Of a stretch of 52,595 bases of DNA, positions 15,371-23,338 are shown piece after piece (position 1 is the first letter of the stretch; every line of letters starts with the position of its first letter). Source of the DNA: an uncultured Oscillibacter sp. (GTDB lineage Bacteria; Bacillota; Clostridia; Oscillospirales; Oscillospiraceae); NCBI GenBank assembly GCA_900551885.1, contig URXS01000003.1, forward strand, positions 1 to 52,595, read 5' to 3'. The translations under genes were made by a program, and so were the position numbers. A model generated the notes under the pieces. It did no database searches. It had not been told where the DNA came from and was given only the letters and a program-made list of their open reading frames with translations.

Positions 15371-15621
15371 CCGCACCGGACCTGACGGAGGCTCAGTGGC
15401 AGTGGGTGATTGACCGGTATCGGGAGGGATACCCGCAGACCGAGCTTTGTAAGTTCCTTGGCATGTGGCGCAACTCCCTTTTCCGGAATCTGCAACGGCG
15501 CGGCGTGATACCCTACGGAATTGACGAACTTGAGCCGTTGGAAAGCCGAAGAGCGGAATTCGAGGCACTGGGGAAGGAAAAGACAGAGCCGAAAAAGCCG
15601 AACAACAAATTCAGATACTGA
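15364..15621 (+). CDS. small HTH protein
   Basis: 85 residues overlapping the previous gene by seven bases. Residues 8-50 resemble a resolvase/terminase-type helix-turn-helix (DRYREGYPQTELCKFLGMWR, then NSLFRNLQRRGVIPYG). The C-terminus is charged and probably flexible. It may be a small DNA-binding protein of the early operon. Confidence 0.6.
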   Translation: MLTAPDLTEAQWQWVIDRYREGYPQTELCKFLGMWRNSLFRNLQRRGVIPYGIDELEPLESRRAEFEALGKEKTEPKKPNNKFRY

Positions 15622-15637
15622 GAGGGCGGAATGACGT

Positions 15638-16249
15638 ATGAAAACGGAACTGCTGAAAATCAAAGGAGACTGGCGGGAGGTAGTTGACGATTGCCGATCC
15701 ACCATGGGTAAGGAGGAACTGGGGCATGAGCCCAGCCAGAAGTTCAAGCGTGAAATCCTGATCGCCGAGCACAGCCCCATCCGGGACCTGATCTTCAAAT
15801 GGCGGTGGCCGGATATGCCCCACTGGGTCACGGTTCACTGGGTCCGCCACAAATGGGAGAAGTTCGTACGGACCCAGCGCTCTGACCGCACCGGGATTCC
15901 ACGGGAGAAGCTGCCCCAGGATGAGCCGCAGACCTTTACCGGCGAGGCCAACGCCCAGCACCTGATCGACACGATGCGCAAGCGTCTTTGCGGACAGGCG
16001 TCCCCGGAGACCCGCGCCTACGCCGAAGATCTGAAACGGACCATCGCCGAGGTGGAGCCGGAGGTCGCCGGGGTCCTGGTCCCCAACTGCGTGTATCGGT
16101 GCGGATGCCCGGAGAAAAACTGCTGCGGCTACTGGCAGGAGCTGAAGCGCAGGACCGACGGCGACATCGTCAGCGAGGACATCCAGGAACGGTATGACCT
16201 CTATAACGCAGTGTTCCGAGAGGACCATCCGAAGGAGGGCACCGTATGA
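15638..16249 (+). CDS. ThyX-like flavin-dependent thymidylate synthase, divergent
   Basis: 203 residues related to ThyX, which makes dTMP from dUMP using FAD and methylene-tetrahydrofolate. EHSPIRDLIFKWRW and VRHKWEKFVRTQRSDR match the region around the ThyX signature RHRxxSxNxxSxR, but the third residue is Lys and the spacing to Ser differs. A cysteine cluster near residue 150 (CVYRCGCPEKNCC) is unusual for ThyX. The fold assignment is likely, activity uncertain. It sits with MazG and DUF4406 genes, forming a nucleotide-metabolism group. Confidence 0.65.
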   Translation: MKTELLKIKGDWREVVDDCRSTMGKEELGHEPSQKFKREILIAEHSPIRDLIFKWRWPDMPHWVTVHWVRHKWEKFVRTQRSDRTGIPREKLPQDEPQTFTGEANAQHLIDTMRKRLCGQASPETRAYAEDLKRTIAEVEPEVAGVLVPNCVYRCGCPEKNCCGYWQELKRRTDGDIVSEDIQERYDLYNAVFREDHPKEGTV

Positions 16250-16641
16250 GCAACGCAGCGCTGTCGAAGCTCCTGAAGGAGCGTACCTGGCAGGCCCAGT
16301 ACGGACCCATCAATCAGGCTGAGTGTCACGACACTCAGCCTGGCCCCGGTTCTAACGGGGAAAAACGGCCTCCCGTCTATCATCTGACCTATGAGCAGAT
16401 CGAGGGCATCAAGCGGCAGGCGGCCCGGCGGGCCACCTACACCGCCTTCCTGCTGATGATGTCGCTGCCCTGCATGGCCCTGCGAGACGGCTTCGGGTTC
16501 GGGGCCGAACGCCTGGGCCGGTTCCAGGACCGGCTGGTGCGGCTGTACGAGGAATACGAGGAGGGCCGGATCACATTGGAGGACTGCCGGGACACCTTGA
16601 AGGCGGAGACCGGCTTCTCCGTGGGGAGGGTGCGGAAATGA
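16246..16641 (+). CDS. hypothetical phage protein
   Basis: 131 residues, start overlapping the previous stop (ATGA). The core (about residues 47-125, YHLTYEQIEGIKRQAARR then LPCMALRD and EEGRITLEDCRDTL) is a helical domain common in Firmicutes phage early operons. The N-terminal 45 residues are not conserved in type and contain a perfect DNA palindrome at 16316-16341. Function unknown. Confidence 0.65.
   Translation: MSNAALSKLLKERTWQAQYGPINQAECHDTQPGPGSNGEKRPPVYHLTYEQIEGIKRQAARRATYTAFLLMMSLPCMALRDGFGFGAERLGRFQDRLVRLYEEYEEGRITLEDCRDTLKAETGFSVGRVRK
16316..16341. repeat. perfect 12-bp inverted repeat inside a gene
   Basis: AGGCTGAGTGTC (16316-16327), two bases, then GACACTCAGCCT (16330-16341). 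A second small hairpin (CCCCG/CGGGG) follows within 20 bases. It lies in the variable N-terminal part of the coding sequence, so it may be an inserted palindromic unit or a regulator of the downstream domain. Confidence 0.7.
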
Positions 16642-17141
16642 CGGTCATGGTATGGAAGGCCATGGGCCTTGTGTCCCTGTACATCGGCGGCTTCATTGCG
16701 GCGTCGCTGATCCTGGCACGGACGGAAGCGGGCAAACAGGAGACACCGGATGACGGCGACATTACGGCGGCTCTCCTCTGGCCTCTGATGTTGGCAATCA
16801 TCTTGGTCACCTCCCCCTTCAAGGGCGCCGCGTGGCTGCAAAGGCGGATCTGGGCGGATGTTAGGCAGAAGGCCGATGCGGACGAGAAGCCGGACAGCCT
16901 GGATGAACTGAGGGGGGCCGGGGACTGTCTGCGTCGCATTGTTTATGAGAACCCAAGCAACATCGCATATATCGCCGTCTCCCCGGCGATCTGGGACATT
17001 CTGATACGCAGCGAAGGCTTGGCCGTAGGGGTCCTCCGGCACGAGGGCCAGACCGAAGCGGAGGTCCTGTTCCAGGGGGTCCCCATACGCCGGGACGAGC
17101 AGCTGAAGGGGTTTAGTTTCTACTGGAAGGAGGCGTTCTGA
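16638..17141 (+). CDS. membrane protein
   Basis: 167 residues with two predicted membrane helices: 6-27 (AMGLVSLYIGGFIAASLILA) and about 45-62 (LLWPLMLAIILVTSPF). A soluble C-terminal domain of about 95 residues follows (IAYIAVSPAIWDILIRSEG). It overlaps its left neighbour by four bases. No family recognised. Confidence 0.6.
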   Translation: MTVMVWKAMGLVSLYIGGFIAASLILARTEAGKQETPDDGDITAALLWPLMLAIILVTSPFKGAAWLQRRIWADVRQKADADEKPDSLDELRGAGDCLRRIVYENPSNIAYIAVSPAIWDILIRSEGLAVGVLRHEGQTEAEVLFQGVPIRRDEQLKGFSFYWKEAF

Positions 17142-17142
17142 T

Positions 17143-17754
17143 ATGCGGGACTACACGTCCATCCCGAAGTACGCCGGGATAACGAAGCCGTCAGCCCGAT
17201 ACAACTACCTGCACGATCTTCTGGAGGAATACCAGGGACGTGATCCCGGACCCCAGGCACCCGTCTGGAGCTGCTCCCGCCGGGCGGCCCTCCCGAAAAA
17301 TGACTGCCGGTACTGCACCCTGTCCGTCTTCCTGGGCGGAGACCCGGAGATCTGCTGCAACTGGCGGGCCGAGGCGGACCCAGACCGGGCAATCTCCATT
17401 CTGGAGAGCCTGCTGGAAAAGACGGGCCAGATAAAATCTGTCCCGTTGAGCCGGGAAGAGAAGATTCAATACATAGCGGATCACTATGGTTTGGCCGCGC
17501 AGCTGGCGCAGACCCGCGAGGAGTGCGCAGAGCTGATCGTGGCGACCAGCAAGTTCGACCGGGCGAAAACAGACGCCGAACGCCGTCAGGCCAGGGATCA
17601 TGTCACAGAGGAAATGGCGGACGTGGCGATCATGCTGCGGCAGCTTCGGTATCTGCTGGACAACAACACCGCGCTCCAGCTCCTGACGGAGCAGAAGCTG
17701 AACCGGCAGATCCAGAGAATCCGGGAAGAAGGTGGTTCGGATGCACAAGACTGA
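17143..17754 (+). CDS. MazG-like nucleotide pyrophosphohydrolase
   Basis: 203 residues. The N-terminal 90 residues contain a cysteine-rich segment (CSRRAALPKNDCRYC) that may bind zinc. Residues 118-190 are a MazG-like all-helical domain with the Mg-binding pattern: EECAELIVATSKF (ExxE) and EEMADVAIMLRQL (ExxD). Such enzymes hydrolyse NTPs or (p)ppGpp, and in phages they can keep the host from a starvation response. Confidence 0.82.
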   Translation: MRDYTSIPKYAGITKPSARYNYLHDLLEEYQGRDPGPQAPVWSCSRRAALPKNDCRYCTLSVFLGGDPEICCNWRAEADPDRAISILESLLEKTGQIKSVPLSREEKIQYIADHYGLAAQLAQTREECAELIVATSKFDRAKTDAERRQARDHVTEEMADVAIMLRQLRYLLDNNTALQLLTEQKLNRQIQRIREEGGSDAQD

Positions 17755-17935
17755 ACCGGAGCGTCCCCTGGAGCCGAGGGACAACCCCCTCCCCCGCTGT
17801 CCCGTGTGCGGCGCGGAAGGACCGGAGAAGATCATTCGGGAGCCCGGCGGGCTGGTGTTGGGGTGCGACTTGTGTCTGTGCCTGTATGACGCATGGGCCT
17901 ATTTCGACGGGCAGGAGGACGGCGATGGGAGATAG
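17741..17935 (+). CDS. small zinc-ribbon protein
   Basis: 64 residues from ATG 17741, with GTG 17732 as the alternative start. Two cysteine pairs, CPVCG and CDLCLCL, spaced by about 22 residues form a treble-clef or ribbon zinc site, probably binding nucleic acid. It overlaps both neighbours by a few bases. Confidence 0.65.
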   Translation: MHKTEPERPLEPRDNPLPRCPVCGAEGPEKIIREPGGLVLGCDLCLCLYDAWAYFDGQEDGDGR

Positions 17936-18326
17936 AAAGAGGGCCTACCAGCTGCTTTGCAGTGAGCCCCTGACAGACTTTGACAACCAAGTGCTGCGGA
18001 TGCTCCAGTACCTGGCGGACCGGGGCTTTCATCCAGGCGGAGGGGTGTTTGTGCTGCTGGACGCCGAGTCCGATCAGGTGACCACCTACTACCATAATGC
18101 CTCCATACGGGACCGGATTCTGGCCAAGGGATTTATTGACCTGGACATCCAGGCGGACAACATTGCGGCGGCCCAGGGGGGCCTGGTACTCCGCAGGAGA
18201 GAAGAGTTTAAACTTCCCCTGGACGACGAAGATCCGGATAACTGGCCCGTATTCGGTCAGGACGACGAAGAAGACGAAGAAGACGACGATGCAGAGGAGG
18301 CGGACACCGATGGAAACGAAACATGA
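17925..18326 (+). CDS. hypothetical protein with acidic tail
   Basis: 133 residues. A mixed alpha/beta core (MLQYLADRGFHPGGGVFVLL and following) ends in a strongly acidic segment from about residue 108, with a run of Asp/Glu. Acidic tails of this type mimic DNA or recruit partners. No family recognised. ATG overlaps the zinc-ribbon stop. Confidence 0.6.
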   Translation: MGDRKRAYQLLCSEPLTDFDNQVLRMLQYLADRGFHPGGGVFVLLDAESDQVTTYYHNASIRDRILAKGFIDLDIQADNIAAAQGGLVLRRREEFKLPLDDEDPDNWPVFGQDDEEDEEDDDAEEADTDGNET

Positions 18327-18789
18327 CCCCGCCAGGGCCTTCCTGGAATCCGTACGGGAGGCTCGGGTGACCCTGGCCAGGTGCCGCTGGAAGCTCCAGC
18401 AGGCCAAGGCCCAATGCGACCAGATCACTGCACAAATCACCGTGTCCGGCGTTTCCGGCCACAGCGGGGACGGGCACAAGGACGCTCGCTGGGCCGCGCT
18501 GGCGGACCTGCGGGACCTCCTGGAGGAACAGTACAACCGGGCACTCCGGGCGGAGATCGAAGTGGAACGGTTCCTCTCCAGGGTCGAGGACTCCAACCAG
18601 CGAGCTGTCCTGCGGATGCGCTACGCCGACTGTCTCCCCTGGACGGCGGTCCAGGAGCGCCTTCAGGCCAGCGGCATCTATTATTCCGAGCGACAGATTT
18701 TCCGGCTGCATGGTGAAGCACTCCAGACGGCGCGGCGGCTCCACCGGGAGCTGTACCCAGAGCAATACGAACAGGAGGGCGAACCATGA
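18310..18789 (+). CDS. DUF1492/ArpU-like late regulator
   Basis: 159 residues. The N-terminal 85 residues are helical and end with a heptad-like segment. The C-terminal part (DSNQRAVLRMRYADCLPW, VQERLQASGIYYSERQIFRL) is a sigma-region-4-like HTH typical of the DUF1492/RinA/ArpU activators that switch on late genes in Firmicutes phages. It overlaps the primase-helicase start by four bases. Confidence 0.72.
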   Translation: METKHDPARAFLESVREARVTLARCRWKLQQAKAQCDQITAQITVSGVSGHSGDGHKDARWAALADLRDLLEEQYNRALRAEIEVERFLSRVEDSNQRAVLRMRYADCLPWTAVQERLQASGIYYSERQIFRLHGEALQTARRLHRELYPEQYEQEGEP

Positions 18790-21227
18790 AGATCGCAACA
18801 GCACGGCAAAAGACCTCGAAACGCTGGAGGACCCAGGAGATCACCTGGGAGCAGATGCTGGACCGGCTGCGTAAGCCCCTCTACACCGGGGAGACCGTGC
18901 GTGAGTACCGGGCCATGAGTAAGGAAGACCGGGACCGGGCCAAGGAGGCCGCCGGGGGATTCGTGGGCGGAGCACTGTCCTGCGGGCAGCGCAAGACGGA
19001 GTTCGTGACGGAGAGATCCCTGCTGACCCTGGACGCGGACAACGGCAAAAAAGGGGCCTGGAAACGGGTGACCGCCATTTTGGACTTCAAAATGGCGGTG
19101 TACTCCACGCACTCCCACACGGAGGACGCCCCGCGGCTGCGCTGGATCATTCCCACGGACCGACCGATGACCCCGGACGAATATCCGGCGGTGGCCCGCC
19201 GGGTGGCGGAGTGGCTGGGGATCGAGACCATGGACCCCACCACCTACGAGGTAGCCCGGCTCATGTACTGGCCCACCTGCTCCAGCGACGGCACCTACGT
19301 ATTCCGGGCCCAGGAGGGACCGGTGCTTCGGGTGCGGGACGTACTGGACACCTACGGCTGCGGGGACGCCTGGAGGGACTCCACCCTCTGGCCCATTTCC
19401 AAGACCGAGAACGAGATCCGGCTGCGGTCCATGCGGAAGGCCGGGGAACCCACGGAAAAGCCGGGCATGGTGGGCCTGTTCTGCCGGACCTTCGATGTGC
19501 CCAGCGCCATCGACGCCTTCCTCCAGGACGTGTACCTCCCGACCGACAAGCCGGACCGCTATACCTTCGCCCGGGGGTCCACCTCCGCGGGCGCCATTCT
19601 CTACAACGACGGGGCCTTCCTGTTCTCCAACCACGCCACGGACCCCTGCGGGGGCCAGAGCGTCAACGCCTTTGACCTGGTCCGCATCCACAAGTTCGGA
19701 GACCTGGACGCCGACACGGCGGTGGACACGCCGGTGACCAAGCGGCCCAGCTACGCCGCCATGTGCCGGTGGGCGGTCACCCTGCCGGAGATCAAGCACC
19801 AGCTGGTGGAGGAGCGCCGGGCGAGCGCGGACGCGGACTTCGGCGATATGCAGGGTCAGGGCGGCGAGGCGCCTGCGGCGGAAAGCGGCGGAAAGACCGA
19901 CGAGGACCGGGACTGGGAGAGCCGCCTGGAGCTGAACCACAAGACTGGAGAGTGCGAGCCCACGGTCAACAACGCCCTGCTGATCCTGCTTCACGACCCA
20001 GGCCTGAAGGGGACCTTCGGATATGACCTGTTCGCGGAGAAGCCCCGGCTGCGGGGAGACGTTCCATGGCGACTCAAGGGCAGCGTGCGGTCGGACACGG
20101 GCCGGGGGACGGAGTGGACCGACCAGGACGAGGCCGGTCTGCGGTGGTATCTCCAGCTGCGGTGGAAGTACAAGTCCGAAAAGGACTTACAGAATGCCCT
20201 GGAACTGGCCATGCGAGCCAACGGATTTCACCCGGTCCAGGAATATCTGCGCGGCCTGACCTGGGACGGGGTCCCACGGCTGGAGACGCTGTTCGTGGAC
20301 TACCTGGGCGCGGAGGATACCCACCTCACCCGGACCATTACCCGCAAGTGGTTCAGCGCGGCGGTGGCCAGGGTCATGCGCCCGGGCTGCAAGTTCGACA
20401 ACTGTCTGGTGCTCTGCGGCCCGCAGAACCTGGGCAAATCCAGCTTCGCCGACGTGATGAGCCGGGGCTGGTTCCAGGACTCCCTGGTGGACATGAACGG
20501 GAAGGACGGATACGAGGCCCTGCACGGCAGCTGGATCATCGAGCTGGCGGAGCTGGCCTCCACCAAGCGCAGCGATGTGGAAACGGTCAAGACCTTCCTC
20601 TCCAAACGGGAGGACACCTACCGCCCCGCCTACGCAAGACGCGCGGCCACCTTCCCCCGCCAGTGCGTGTTCTTCGGCACCACCAACGAGGCCGAATGGC
20701 TCAAGGACCGGACCGGAAACCGCCGGTTCTGGCCGATCACCGTCACCCGCCGCATGGACCGGGCGGCCCTGGAGCGGGTGGCCGACCAGGTGTGGGCCGA
20801 GGCCAAGGTCTGCTGGGAGAAGGGCGAGATCCTTTGGCTGGACGACCCGGAGCTGGAGGCCGAGCTGCGGGAGACCCAGGGGGGCAGCATGGTCCAGGAC
20901 GAGCTGGAGGGCCTGCTGGGGGAGTATCTGGACACCCCCCTCCCCGACAACTGGGACGACCTGTCCCCGGAGGCCCGGCGCGACTACATCCAGGGCGACC
21001 TCCCCGGCGTGGACCCGTCCGCCTGCACCCGTCGCCGCGACCAGGTCTGCATCACGGAGATCCGCGTGGAGCTGCTCTCCGAGGACCGCCGCAAGTTCGG
21101 AGGCAGCGACCTGACGAGCCGCCGTCTGGCCAATCTGATGAACAACCTCCCCGGATGGGAGAAGGAGCGCAGAAAGCGCCGCCTCCCCGGATACGGACCC
21201 CAGTGGTGTTACGTGCGAACCCCCTAA
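18786..21227 (+). CDS. primase-helicase, virulence-associated E (VapE) family
   Basis: 813 residues. The N-terminal third looks like an AEP-type primase or primase-polymerase relic (LLTLDADN, YSTHSHTED, APRLRWIIPTDRPM). The middle is a PriCT-like linker, and residues about 465-680 form the VapE SF3-like ATPase: Walker A GPQNLGKSS (about 544), Walker B-type ELAELAS, and FFGTTNEAEWLKD as sensor. It unwinds and primes DNA at the phage origin. The noncoding repeat block at 21311-21673, just after its stop, is a candidate target. Confidence 0.9.
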   Translation: MKIATARQKTSKRWRTQEITWEQMLDRLRKPLYTGETVREYRAMSKEDRDRAKEAAGGFVGGALSCGQRKTEFVTERSLLTLDADNGKKGAWKRVTAILDFKMAVYSTHSHTEDAPRLRWIIPTDRPMTPDEYPAVARRVAEWLGIETMDPTTYEVARLMYWPTCSSDGTYVFRAQEGPVLRVRDVLDTYGCGDAWRDSTLWPISKTENEIRLRSMRKAGEPTEKPGMVGLFCRTFDVPSAIDAFLQDVYLPTDKPDRYTFARGSTSAGAILYNDGAFLFSNHATDPCGGQSVNAFDLVRIHKFGDLDADTAVDTPVTKRPSYAAMCRWAVTLPEIKHQLVEERRASADADFGDMQGQGGEAPAAESGGKTDEDRDWESRLELNHKTGECEPTVNNALLILLHDPGLKGTFGYDLFAEKPRLRGDVPWRLKGSVRSDTGRGTEWTDQDEAGLRWYLQLRWKYKSEKDLQNALELAMRANGFHPVQEYLRGLTWDGVPRLETLFVDYLGAEDTHLTRTITRKWFSAAVARVMRPGCKFDNCLVLCGPQNLGKSSFADVMSRGWFQDSLVDMNGKDGYEALHGSWIIELAELASTKRSDVETVKTFLSKREDTYRPAYARRAATFPRQCVFFGTTNEAEWLKDRTGNRRFWPITVTRRMDRAALERVADQVWAEAKVCWEKGEILWLDDPELEAELRETQGGSMVQDELEGLLGEYLDTPLPDNWDDLSPEARRDYIQGDLPGVDPSACTRRRDQVCITEIRVELLSEDRRKFGGSDLTSRRLANLMNNLPGWEKERRKRRLPGYGPQWCYVRTP

Positions 21228-21310
21228 ACCGCCGCCGGAATCCGGCTTGTGGGCCAAAGGGCTGTCCGCGAATGGCGGACAATTTGGCCAGAGCAGACCG
21301 AAAAAAGGCG

Positions 21311-21673
21311 GTTCCATCTGGAACACGTCAGCCAGGCGAACACACTGAAACCGGACTGAACAATCCAACGTGGGGCCGCCTTTCAGGCAGGGGATCAGGA
21401 ATATACAGTCACCCGGCCACTGGAACACGTATAGGAACGGCCATTGGAACAGTCAAAGGAACACCCTCAATCCATTGGGAGAGTAAGGTTATATAGTATA
21501 CTGTTCCATTGTTCCATTGTTTTTAATAAAAACATCTGTAAAAAAAATTCCTACGCAAAATTTCATTTTTCTAGTTGTGTAATATACTATATAGGGAAAA
21601 CCATTTCATTGGAACCGTGGACACTCGAAACCATTGCGGCTCTATGGGTTGGAGGGTGTTCCAGTTCTGGAAC
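21311..21673. repeat. iteron-like GGAAC repeats with AT-rich segment, candidate replication origin
   Basis: A 477-base gap (21228-21704) holds no gene. It contains TGGAAC/GTTCCA or AGGAAC at 21311, 21319, 21421, 21433, 21445, 21457, 21503, 21511, 21610, 21658 and 21668. The four from 21421 to 21457 are in direct orientation with exactly 12-bp spacing. Two pairs form inverted repeats (21311-21324, 21658-21673). Between them lies an AT-rich segment (about 21485-21605) with an inverted repeat, TATATAGTATA and TATACTATATA. This architecture fits an iteron origin. Confidence 0.65.
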
Positions 21674-21704
21674 GCGAACAAATTGCCGAACAGGGGGTGT
21701 TTTT

Positions 21705-22016
21705 GTGGGTCTGCAAAAGGTTCTGGAGACAGAGGTAGAGAGCTATCTCCGTCGGCGTGTGGAGGCGAATGGCGGGCTGTGTGTGAAATTCATCCCCGAT
21801 TATGCCAGAGGGTTTCCGGACCGGGTCCTGATGCTGCCCGGTGGTACGCTGGTATGGGTGGAAACAAAAAGGCCGGAGGGCGGAAGGCTCTCCCCCACCC
21901 AAAACGTAGTCCACGTTTTGCTGCGTCGGTTGGGACAGCGGGTGGAGGTTGCCTGGACCAAAGAGCAGGTCGATCAACTCATAGGTGAGTTGGTCGGATC
22001 TGCCCCCGACGCATGA
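21705..22016 (+). CDS. VRR-NUC domain nuclease
   Basis: 103 residues from GTG 21705. The frame is open further upstream, but that stretch is AT-rich repeat DNA. The domain is complete: ETEVESYLRRRVEANGGLCV, then PDYARGFPDRVLM, LVWVETKRPEG (ExK) and QRVEVAWTKEQV. It is a PD-(D/E)XK fold nuclease often encoded beside phage helicases and may resolve replication or recombination structures, like the FAN1 nuclease domain. Confidence 0.88.
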   Translation: MGLQKVLETEVESYLRRRVEANGGLCVKFIPDYARGFPDRVLMLPGGTLVWVETKRPEGGRLSPTQNVVHVLLRRLGQRVEVAWTKEQVDQLIGELVGSAPDA

Positions 22017-22092
22017 ACTCTGTGTGGTCCCGTGACCCCCGTGTTCCCCGTGTCCCTGCATACTCGCGTCCCCGCGTGCGAGGGAAAGAGAA

Positions 22093-22134
22093 ATCCCCTG
22101 GAACTGGAGCACAGTTCCAGGGGATCACGGTTTT
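22093..22134. terminator. terminator between convergent operons
   Basis: Perfect 13-bp stem (22093-22105 with 22113-22125), loop of seven, followed by TTTT at 22131-22134 on the plus strand. It separates the rightward early operon from the leftward accessory operon. Confidence 0.85.
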
Positions 22135-22339
22135 AGGGGAACAGTTGTTTTCCTTCTTCGTCGCGGCAGGTTATCTCGAGTCCGTAGCGGTTCTCCAGGT
22201 CTCCGATGATCGCCAACCACAGGGATAACCGGTCCTCGTAGTCGTCGGTACTGACGAGAAGTTCTGTCTCCACGTCAAAGCTGGCTTTGGCGTGGTACGT
22301 TATGGTCCTCGCTGCTCTCTCGTTTGGATTGCCGCCCAT
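22133..22339 (-). CDS. hypothetical small protein
   Basis: 68 residues, GGAAGGGAG before the ATG. A beta-rich protein (TITYHAKASFDVETELLVS) with an acidic centre and a helix (YEDRLSLWLAIIGDLENRYG). It is the last gene of the leftward operon. No family recognised. Confidence 0.6.
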   Translation of the reverse strand: MGGNPNERAARTITYHAKASFDVETELLVSTDDYEDRLSLWLAIIGDLENRYGLEITCRDEEGKQLFP

Positions 22340-22355
22340 TGCTCCCTTCCTCCCC

Positions 22356-22529
22356 TCATCGCTGCGGTCTGCCGTCCACGTACAGCCGGTAGCCCGCTGC
22401 CTTCATGCTGCGCAGGACTTCCCGGGGGTAGGTGAGGCCCGGGTCGTCCCAGGCCATACACACCTTCCCGTCCTTGCGGATGCTGAACTTGTGCTGCCGT
22501 TCATAAAACGGCGTTTGCTGCCGGCGCAT
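22356..22529 (-). CDS. hypothetical small protein
   Basis: 57 residues, starting three bases after the SpoVT stop codon. Basic N-terminus followed by KFSIRKDGKVCMAWDDPGLT and REVLRSMKAAGYRLYVDGR, which reads as a compact alpha/beta domain. No family recognised. The weak ribosome site suggests coupling to spoVT translation. Confidence 0.55.
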   Translation of the reverse strand: MRRQQTPFYERQHKFSIRKDGKVCMAWDDPGLTYPREVLRSMKAAGYRLYVDGRPQR

Positions 22530-22532
22530 GGG

Positions 22533-23072
22533 TCAGCTTTCCATGTACCGCCCCAGGAAGGCGGCAGTAGTTTGGGCCAACTTGTACTCTGCGTCGCTGG
22601 AGGGAATGCGTTCCTGGTCGCAGTACAAGACTAGGCCGATTACCTCTCCTTCAGAGAGGATAGGGGCGGCCATGGAAGCCAGCGCTTCCTCGCTTTCGGA
22701 GCAGATTTTGATTGGCCTCCCCTCTCCGTCGAACGGGTAAGCACGGCGGCTTTCCATGATTTGCTCCAGGCCCGGCGTAATTCGCTTGTCCAGGATGCCG
22801 CGCTTTCTCTCCCCTGCTGCCGCAATCACTGTATCCCGGTCGGTGACGGCCCACGTTCCTCCGGACACCCGCCGCATTGCCTCGCAGAGGCCCGTGGCCA
22901 TGTCTTTGGCTCCGCTCATAAAGGAGTATTTCTTGAAGATCACCGAACCGTCCTGGTCGGTAAAGATTTCCAGCGGATCGCCCTCCTTGATGTGGAGGCT
23001 CCTGCGGATTTCCCGGGGTATGGCCACCCGGCCAAGGTCGTCAATGCGCCGTACAATTCCAGTAGCTCTCAT
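22533..23072 (-). CDS. spoVT: SpoVT-like sporulation regulator (AbrB + GAF)
   Basis: 179 residues, close to the 178 of Bacillus SpoVT. The N-terminal 50 residues are an AbrB-type swapped-hairpin DNA-binding domain (GIVRRIDDLGRVAIPREIRR, KEGDPLEIFTD). The rest is the GAF-like sensor domain. The start has AAAGGAGG, and an upstream in-frame extension is intergenic repeat DNA. SpoVT controls late forespore genes under SigmaG in the host. A phage copy could steer sporulation, or a lysogen's fate in spores. Confidence 0.88.
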   Translation of the reverse strand: MRATGIVRRIDDLGRVAIPREIRRSLHIKEGDPLEIFTDQDGSVIFKKYSFMSGAKDMATGLCEAMRRVSGGTWAVTDRDTVIAAAGERKRGILDKRITPGLEQIMESRRAYPFDGEGRPIKICSESEEALASMAAPILSEGEVIGLVLYCDQERIPSSDAEYKLAQTTAAFLGRYMES

Positions 23073-23079
23073 AATTCGT

Positions 23080-23190
23080 CCTCCTTTGCACTGTTCGGTT
23101 TTCAAGGTCGGGCCGTAGGCCCGGTGGTTTCCCACGACGGGAGTGAAACTCCCGTTTCGGCTGGTCACCGTCCAGCTCTCGTCAGGTGGG
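23080..23190 (-). repeat. structured intergenic element, copy 1 (full)
   Basis: Read on the minus strand it has four potential stem-loops: GCTGG/CCAGC, ACGGGAG/CTCCCGT, GTGG-GAAA-CCAC (a GNRA-type tip) and CGGGCC/GGCCCG with a UACG-type tip. Then come CCTTGAAAACCGAACAGTGC and AAAGGAGG, which is the ribosome site of spoVT. The left end overlaps the last codons of a small ORF. Confidence 0.8.
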
Positions 23191-23338
23191 CGGGATTGGT
23201 GATACCGAAGGTATCCAGCAGATAGTTTAGCTCTGCCCGTCGGTCCGCCTGTTTCTCCTGGCACCAGGAAAAGGTCTTTTCCAGGTGCCAGGTGTTGCAG
23301 CCTCCCCTGCGGGGGTGCCGCCGGCGCTTCCCGCTCAT
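23165..23338 (-). CDS. hypothetical small basic protein
   Basis: 57 residues. The start overlaps the stop of the 36-residue peptide gene (ATGA). Basic N-terminus, then WHLEKTFSWCQEKQADRR and a helix. The last eight codons run into the repeated intergenic element, so the true end is less certain. No family recognised. Confidence 0.5.
   Translation of the reverse strand: MSGKRRRHPRRGGCNTWHLEKTFSWCQEKQADRRAELNYLLDTFGITNPAHLTRAGR

Noticed and set aside
20066..21496. 476-codon ORF on the plus strand
   Set aside because: Out-of-frame reading of the primase-helicase gene with low-complexity Gly/Arg/Pro composition.
22093..22125. TGGAAC motif in the 22093 hairpin as part of the iteron set
   Set aside because: It belongs to a perfect terminator stem between convergent genes, 420 bases from the clustered motifs, so it is likely a coincidence. 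The same holds for the TGGAAC in the 1580 terminator.
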